A stretch of 35,266 bases of DNA from positions 1 through 35,266 of the forward strand of contig WTFV01000017.1 in NCBI GenBank assembly GCA_011523845.1. Direction: 5' to 3'. The notes under the pieces were generated by a model that saw nothing but the letters and a program-made list of their open reading frames with translations, had not been told where the DNA came from and did not search any database. This DNA is from Acidobacteriota bacterium. Lineage in GTDB: Bacteria; Acidobacteriota; Vicinamibacteria; Vicinamibacterales; UBA8438. The position numbers were made by a program, and so were the translations under genes. This document shows, in pieces, positions 32,024 to 35,266 of the stretch; the stretch's first letter is position 1, and each line of letters begins with the position of its first letter.

Positions 32024-32980
32024 ATGGCCGATCCTGCTGAAGCGGCCCTGTCCTGCACGGGCCTCGTCAAGCGTTACGGCGACGTGCTGGCGGTCGACGG
32101 GCTCGACCTGGAGGTGCGGCGCGGCGAGTGCTTCGGCCTGCTCGGACCGAACGGCGCCGGGAAGACGACGACCATCGAGATCCTGGAAGGGCTGCTGGCG
32201 CCGGACGCGGGTCGCGTGCGGGTTCTCGGCCGCGCGTGGGGAGAGAACGACGACGCGCTGCGGGCGCGGCTCGGGATTCATCTGCAGGAGTCGCAACTGG
32301 ACGAGAAGCTGTCCGTGCTCGAGACGCTGCGGTTATTCCGGTCGTTCTATCCGCGCGGGCGTCCGGTCGACGACGTGCTCGGCCTCCTGGAGCTGGACGG
32401 CAAGCGCGCAAGCTGGGTCGGCAAGCTGTCGGGCGGCCAGCGGCAGCGTCTCGCCGTCGGGTGCGCGCTGGTCGGCGATCCGGAGCTGCTGTTCCTCGAC
32501 GAGCCGACCACCGGGCTGGACCCGCAGTCGCGGCGGCAGTTGTGGGCGCTGCTGCAGCGCTACCGGGCCGAGGGCGGCACCATCCTCCTGACCACCCACT
32601 ACATGGACGAGGCGCACGTGCTGTGCGACCGCGTCGCCATCGTCGACCAGGGACGTATCGTCACCGAGGGCAGTCCCGACGAGCTGATCCTTTCGATCGG
32701 GGCGCCGCACATCGTCGAGGTGGCGTTCGCCGGAAGCCGGAGGCCGGGGTCCGGCGACCTGCAGGAACGGGTCGCCGCCCTGCCCGACGTCGACACGGTG
32801 CGCGCGGGCGGCACGGCGCACGCCTGGACGGTCACGGCGACGGCCCTGCACCGCACGCTGCCGGCGCTGGTGGGCGTGGCGGCGGAGGCCGGTGTCGAGA
32901 TTGAGACGCTCGCAACGCGCACCGCCACCCTGGAGGACGTCTTCGTGGCGCTGACGGGGCACCGACTCCGCGATGACTGA
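32024..32980 (+). CDS. ABC transporter ATP-binding protein (ABC-2/drug exporter type)
   Basis: The 318-aa protein has Walker A GPNGAGKTT at 41-49, Q-loop LQESQLDEKL, signature LSGGQRQRLAVG, Walker B LLFLDEPTTGLDP and H-loop TTHYMDEA. The C-terminal 90 residues (TVTATALHRTLPALV...LEDVFVALTG) are the DUF4162-like tail of DrrA/NodI-type exporters. It would drive the permease encoded next (8-bp overlap). Short Shine-Dalgarno region; Met at 32024 fits the family N-terminus. Confidence 0.92.
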   Translation: MADPAEAALSCTGLVKRYGDVLAVDGLDLEVRRGECFGLLGPNGAGKTTTIEILEGLLAPDAGRVRVLGRAWGENDDALRARLGIHLQESQLDEKLSVLETLRLFRSFYPRGRPVDDVLGLLELDGKRASWVGKLSGGQRQRLAVGCALVGDPELLFLDEPTTGLDPQSRRQLWALLQRYRAEGGTILLTTHYMDEAHVLCDRVAIVDQGRIVTEGSPDELILSIGAPHIVEVAFAGSRRPGSGDLQERVAALPDVDTVRAGGTAHAWTVTATALHRTLPALVGVAAEAGVEIETLATRTATLEDVFVALTGHRLRDD

Positions 32981-34025
32981 GACCCGACCCGCCGAGCCGC
33001 GTCATCCGTTCGTCGAGATGACCATCACCCGGCTGCTCATCCTGGTACGCGAGCCGGAGATGATCTTCTGGGTCTTCATCTTCCCGCTGCTGATGGCGCT
33101 GGCCCTCGGAATCGCCTTCCGCTCGCCGTCGGAGACGCCGGTGGCGGTCGCCGTCGAGGAAGGTCCCGGCGACGCGGCGCTGGTCGACGCCCTGTCGGCC
33201 CACGAGAGCGTGGAGGTCGTCTCCATCGATGCCGGCGCGACGGGCGCGGCACTGCGCGACGGACTGGCGCACGTCGTGGTCGCGCCGGGCGAGCCGCCCA
33301 CGTACCGCTACGACCCGACACGGCCGGAGAGCCGGCTGGCCCGGCAGACGGTCGACGACCTGCTGCAGCGCGCGGCCGGGCGCAAGGACGTCTGGACCGG
33401 CCGGAGCGAGACCGTCACCGCCCCGGGCAGCCGCTACATCGACTGGCTGATCCCCGGCCTGCTCGGCATGAACATCATGGGAACCGGCATGTGGGGCATC
33501 GGCTTCACGCTGGTCGTGCAGCGCACGCGCAAGCTGCTCAAGCGGCTGATCGCAACGCCCATGCGGCGCCACCAGTACCTGGCCGCCCTGGTGACGGCGC
33601 GCCTCGTGCTGCTCGCGCTCGAGCTGGTGGCGCTGGTCGGCTTCGCCCGCCTGATGTTCGGCGTGCCGATCGAGGGCTCGCTTGTCAGCCTCGCCGCCGT
33701 CTCGCTGCTCGGGGCGATGACCTTCGGCGGCATCGGGCTGCTCACGGCGAGCCGCGCGCAGACGATCGAGGGCGTCTCGGGCATCATGAACGTCGTCATG
33801 GCGCCCATGTGGATCTGCTCGGGCGTCTTCTTCGCCTCGTCGAACTTTCCGGACGCCATGCAGCCGTTCATCCAGGCGCTGCCGCTCACCGCGCTCAACG
33901 ACGCGTTGCGGGGCGTGATGCTGGACGGGGACGGGCTGATCGCGAACGGACCCGAGCTGCTCATCCTCGCAGCCTGGGGCGCGGCGAGCTTCGGCGTCGC
34001 GCTCAGGATCTTCCGCTGGCGGTGA
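32973..34025 (+). CDS. ABC-2 type permease
   Basis: The 350-aa protein has a first membrane helix at about 30-48 (IFWVFIFPLLMALALGIAF), a periplasmic loop of about 105 residues, then five membrane helices (WLIPGLLGMNIMGTGMWGIGF, LALELVALVGFARLMFG, LVSLAAVSLLGAMTFGGIGLL, MNVVMAPMWICSGVFF, LLILAAWGAASFGVAL), the ABC-2 layout. It starts inside the ATPase gene and ends it as a two-gene exporter. Substrate unknown: drug, lipid or polysaccharide are all possible. Confidence 0.9.
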   Translation: MTETRPAEPRHPFVEMTITRLLILVREPEMIFWVFIFPLLMALALGIAFRSPSETPVAVAVEEGPGDAALVDALSAHESVEVVSIDAGATGAALRDGLAHVVVAPGEPPTYRYDPTRPESRLARQTVDDLLQRAAGRKDVWTGRSETVTAPGSRYIDWLIPGLLGMNIMGTGMWGIGFTLVVQRTRKLLKRLIATPMRRHQYLAALVTARLVLLALELVALVGFARLMFGVPIEGSLVSLAAVSLLGAMTFGGIGLLTASRAQTIEGVSGIMNVVMAPMWICSGVFFASSNFPDAMQPFIQALPLTALNDALRGVMLDGDGLIANGPELLILAAWGAASFGVALRIFRWR

Positions 34026-34038
34026 CGGCCAGCAGGCT

Positions 34039-34190
34039 GTGAAAGGGTTCTGGCCGGAGCCGCTGCTCCAACTGAATCCGACGTTCAGACCCGGCGGGAC
34101 GATTGACCAGTTGGTCACAGACGACGTCATCTGTGAGGAGTGCTCGCGAATCTCTCGGATCGGCAAGTCCGTCACCGACCATCACGGCAA
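34039..34190 (+). pseudogene. Possible 5' fragment of a defence-type helicase
   Basis: A GTG at 34039 opens PLLQLNPTFRPGGTIDQLVTDDVICEECSRISRIGK, then the reading becomes unlike protein. LNP-F-GG-...LV-(D/E)-..EC-RI-R is what I recall for the N-terminus of DEAD/DEAH or DrmA/DrmB-type helicases of phage-defence clusters. No helicase motifs follow, so this would be a stub left by deletion. Recalled likeness, low confidence. No other gene is seen in 34026-34372. Confidence 0.35.
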
Positions 34191-34247
34191 ATGGCGTATG
34201 CTCTCAGCTTGCCCGTGTCGGAGATGCCGCCAGAACGCACGATCTAG

Positions 34248-34269
34248 CCTGCACGGTTCACCGTGCAGG
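34248..34269. promoter_or_regulatory. Perfect hairpin or operator upstream of the sacsin-like gene
   Basis: CCTGCACGG-TTCA-CCGTGCAGG: 9-bp arms, 4-nt loop, about 105 bp before the gene. It could be an operator or a terminator for the helicase stub. No T-run. Confidence 0.45.
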
Positions 34270-34372
34270 ACTCCATCGACGCCACCGGACGTGGCCGCCT
34301 CGCCAAGCCGACCGCCGACCGGTGCGTGTCACGGCGCTTACATTCTGTAGGCCATAGCCGGAACGACGCCGC

Positions 34373-35242
34373 ATGACCCTTGTGCCCCACCGCGCCGAAC
34401 GAGATGACCACCGACCCAGGCTGCTTCCTGGCGAGGACTTGAACAGGCAGGTCCGAGCCGTGCTGCGCCACGCCGTGGTTGCGCACCAGGACGGCCTCAA
34501 AGTCTACGAGAGTCTTCGGAACCTGAACGAAGTGATCGGCACGGAGTACGGCGACCGAGTGCTCTACGAGCTGATTCAGAATGCTCACGACGCGCACCGG
34601 GCCGAAGACCGGGGACGCATAGCCGTCAGGCTACTCATTCGGTCGGAAACCGACGGCACCCTTTACGTCGCCAACGGCGGCAGTGGCTTTCGCAGGAAGG
34701 ACGTCGACGCGATAAAGAACCTCGCGACCACTGCCAAGGAGATCGGCGAGGGCATCGGGAACAAAGGCTTGGGCTTCAGGAGCGTCGAGGCGCTGACCGA
34801 CGACGTACGGATATTCTCGCGCAGGGGCAGAAACGCGTCGGCCCGTTTCGACGGCTACTGCTTCCGGTTCGCCCATGTGGACGAGATCGAGTGCCTGCTG
34901 AGGGCGGACGGCATCGACGCAGCCACAGCCCGCCATGTTGCCCGCACGGTGCCGCGATATCTCGTGCCTGTGCCGGTGGCCGAGCAGCCGGACGCCGTCG
35001 TGTCGTACGCGCGCCGCGGCTACGCGAGCGTCATCGTCTTGCCCCTGTGCACGGAGCAGGCGATAGATCTGGCGAAAGTCCAGGTTCAGGCGCTCAATGA
35101 CCTCGATGTGCCTCTACTCCTTTTCCTGGACCGCATCGCGGAATTCCGCATTGATGTCGAGACGCCCAACAAGGTCGTTCGTCGCCGGCGGCTCACGCGG
35201 CGACAGTCGAGAATCGGCCTCGTCAGCAGAATCTGTGGGTGA
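34373..35242 (+). CDS. Sacsin-like GHKL ATPase, N-terminal part (frame ends at window edge)
   Basis: The 289-aa frame begins like large sacsin/NOV-type proteins: KVYESLRNLNEVIGTEYGDRVLYELIQNAHDAHRAEDRG (Bergerat N-box Glu66, Asn70, Asp73), LYVANGGSGF, and GIGNKGLGFRSVEALTDDVRIFS (G-boxes). The family usually exceeds 1000 residues and often lies in phage-defence or stress islands. Here a TGA at 35240-35242 stops the frame soon after RRRRLTRRQSRI. The +1 frame is open to the window end and reads ESVGEFWFGQVA, so a frameshift, or a sequencing error, is likely. ATG at 34373 has weak GGAACG upstream. Confidence 0.75.
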   Translation: MTLVPHRAERDDHRPRLLPGEDLNRQVRAVLRHAVVAHQDGLKVYESLRNLNEVIGTEYGDRVLYELIQNAHDAHRAEDRGRIAVRLLIRSETDGTLYVANGGSGFRRKDVDAIKNLATTAKEIGEGIGNKGLGFRSVEALTDDVRIFSRRGRNASARFDGYCFRFAHVDEIECLLRADGIDAATARHVARTVPRYLVPVPVAEQPDAVVSYARRGYASVIVLPLCTEQAIDLAKVQVQALNDLDVPLLLFLDRIAEFRIDVETPNKVVRRRRLTRRQSRIGLVSRICG

Positions 35243-35266
35243 GTTCTGGTTCGGGCAGGTCGCCAA

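Noticed and set aside
28640..32296. 1218-codon extended version of the DUF1552 gene
   Set aside because: The part upstream of 29962 is the mirror of the amidase gene; the Tat leader and GGGGAC site fix the start at 29962.

Overview
The window is about 35 kb of GC-rich bacterial chromosome. It carries many secreted or lipid-anchored oxidative enzymes (two cytochrome c/PQQ dehydrogenases, a cytochrome c/copper monooxygenase fusion), a Tat-type DUF1552 protein, beta-propeller lipoproteins and several tiny toxin-antitoxin or mobile-type genes. This mix is typical of Acidobacteriota, probably the Vicinamibacteria, or a similar soil or sponge-associated lineage. That placement is inferred from gene content only: there is no rRNA or marker gene here, and I saw no tRNA, phage, plasmid-origin, integrase or transposase gene.

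Layout. 1-1.5 kb (minus): 5' end of an ABC-type export ATPase and its HlyD/MacA-like adaptor, behind a promoter with two CTAT-N9-ATAG boxes. 1.8-9.1 kb: a NIPSNAP-like secreted protein, two paralogous cytochrome c-PQQ dehydrogenases flanking a hydroxynitrile-lyase-like cupin, and a GT4 glycosyltransferase. 9.2-13.3 kb: Uma2 nuclease-like protein, a small membrane protein, a tandem lipocalin-like lipoprotein, a triple-repeat secreted protein, an orphan addiction-module antitoxin, and a DUF5678-like/retropepsin pair. 13.4-17.9 kb (minus): secreted protein plus cytochrome c/copper monooxygenase operon, a small tail-anchored protein, and a secreted metallo-beta-lactamase-fold hydrolase. 18.1-26.4 kb: a secreted acidobacterial-type protein of unknown function, a membrane coiled-coil protein overlapping a truncated McrC-like nuclease, an SMP-30 lipoprotein, a YncE-like propeller with a LamG lipoprotein, and a GH88/105-like hydrolase. 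26.6-28.6 kb: an AAA/DUF4143 ATPase and a FitAB/VapBC module. 28.6-34.0 kb: DUF1552 protein, amidase and an ABC-2 exporter pair. 34.0-35.2 kb: a possible helicase remnant and a sacsin-like GHKL ATPase whose frame breaks at the window edge.

How the genes fit together. Most full-length genes encode exported enzymes of oxidative or hydrolytic catabolism: electrons from alcohol/sugar oxidation by the PQQ enzymes would go to their fused haem domains, and the propeller, LamG and GH105 proteins suggest polysaccharide or glycoside use. The rest is accessory: antitoxins, a PIN toxin, Uma2, DUF4143, an McrC remnant and a sacsin-like ATPase look like pieces of worn defence or addiction systems.

The most unusual feature is between the genes. 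Six intergenic spots carry doublets or triplets of roughly 28-38 bp direct repeats. The sequences are unrelated from spot to spot, but most copies lie 72-74 bp apart. Separately, a palindrome family with core CCAGGAnTCTGCGCC occurs at least five times, with compensatory base changes between copies, and one copy lies inside the 5' coding region of a gene.
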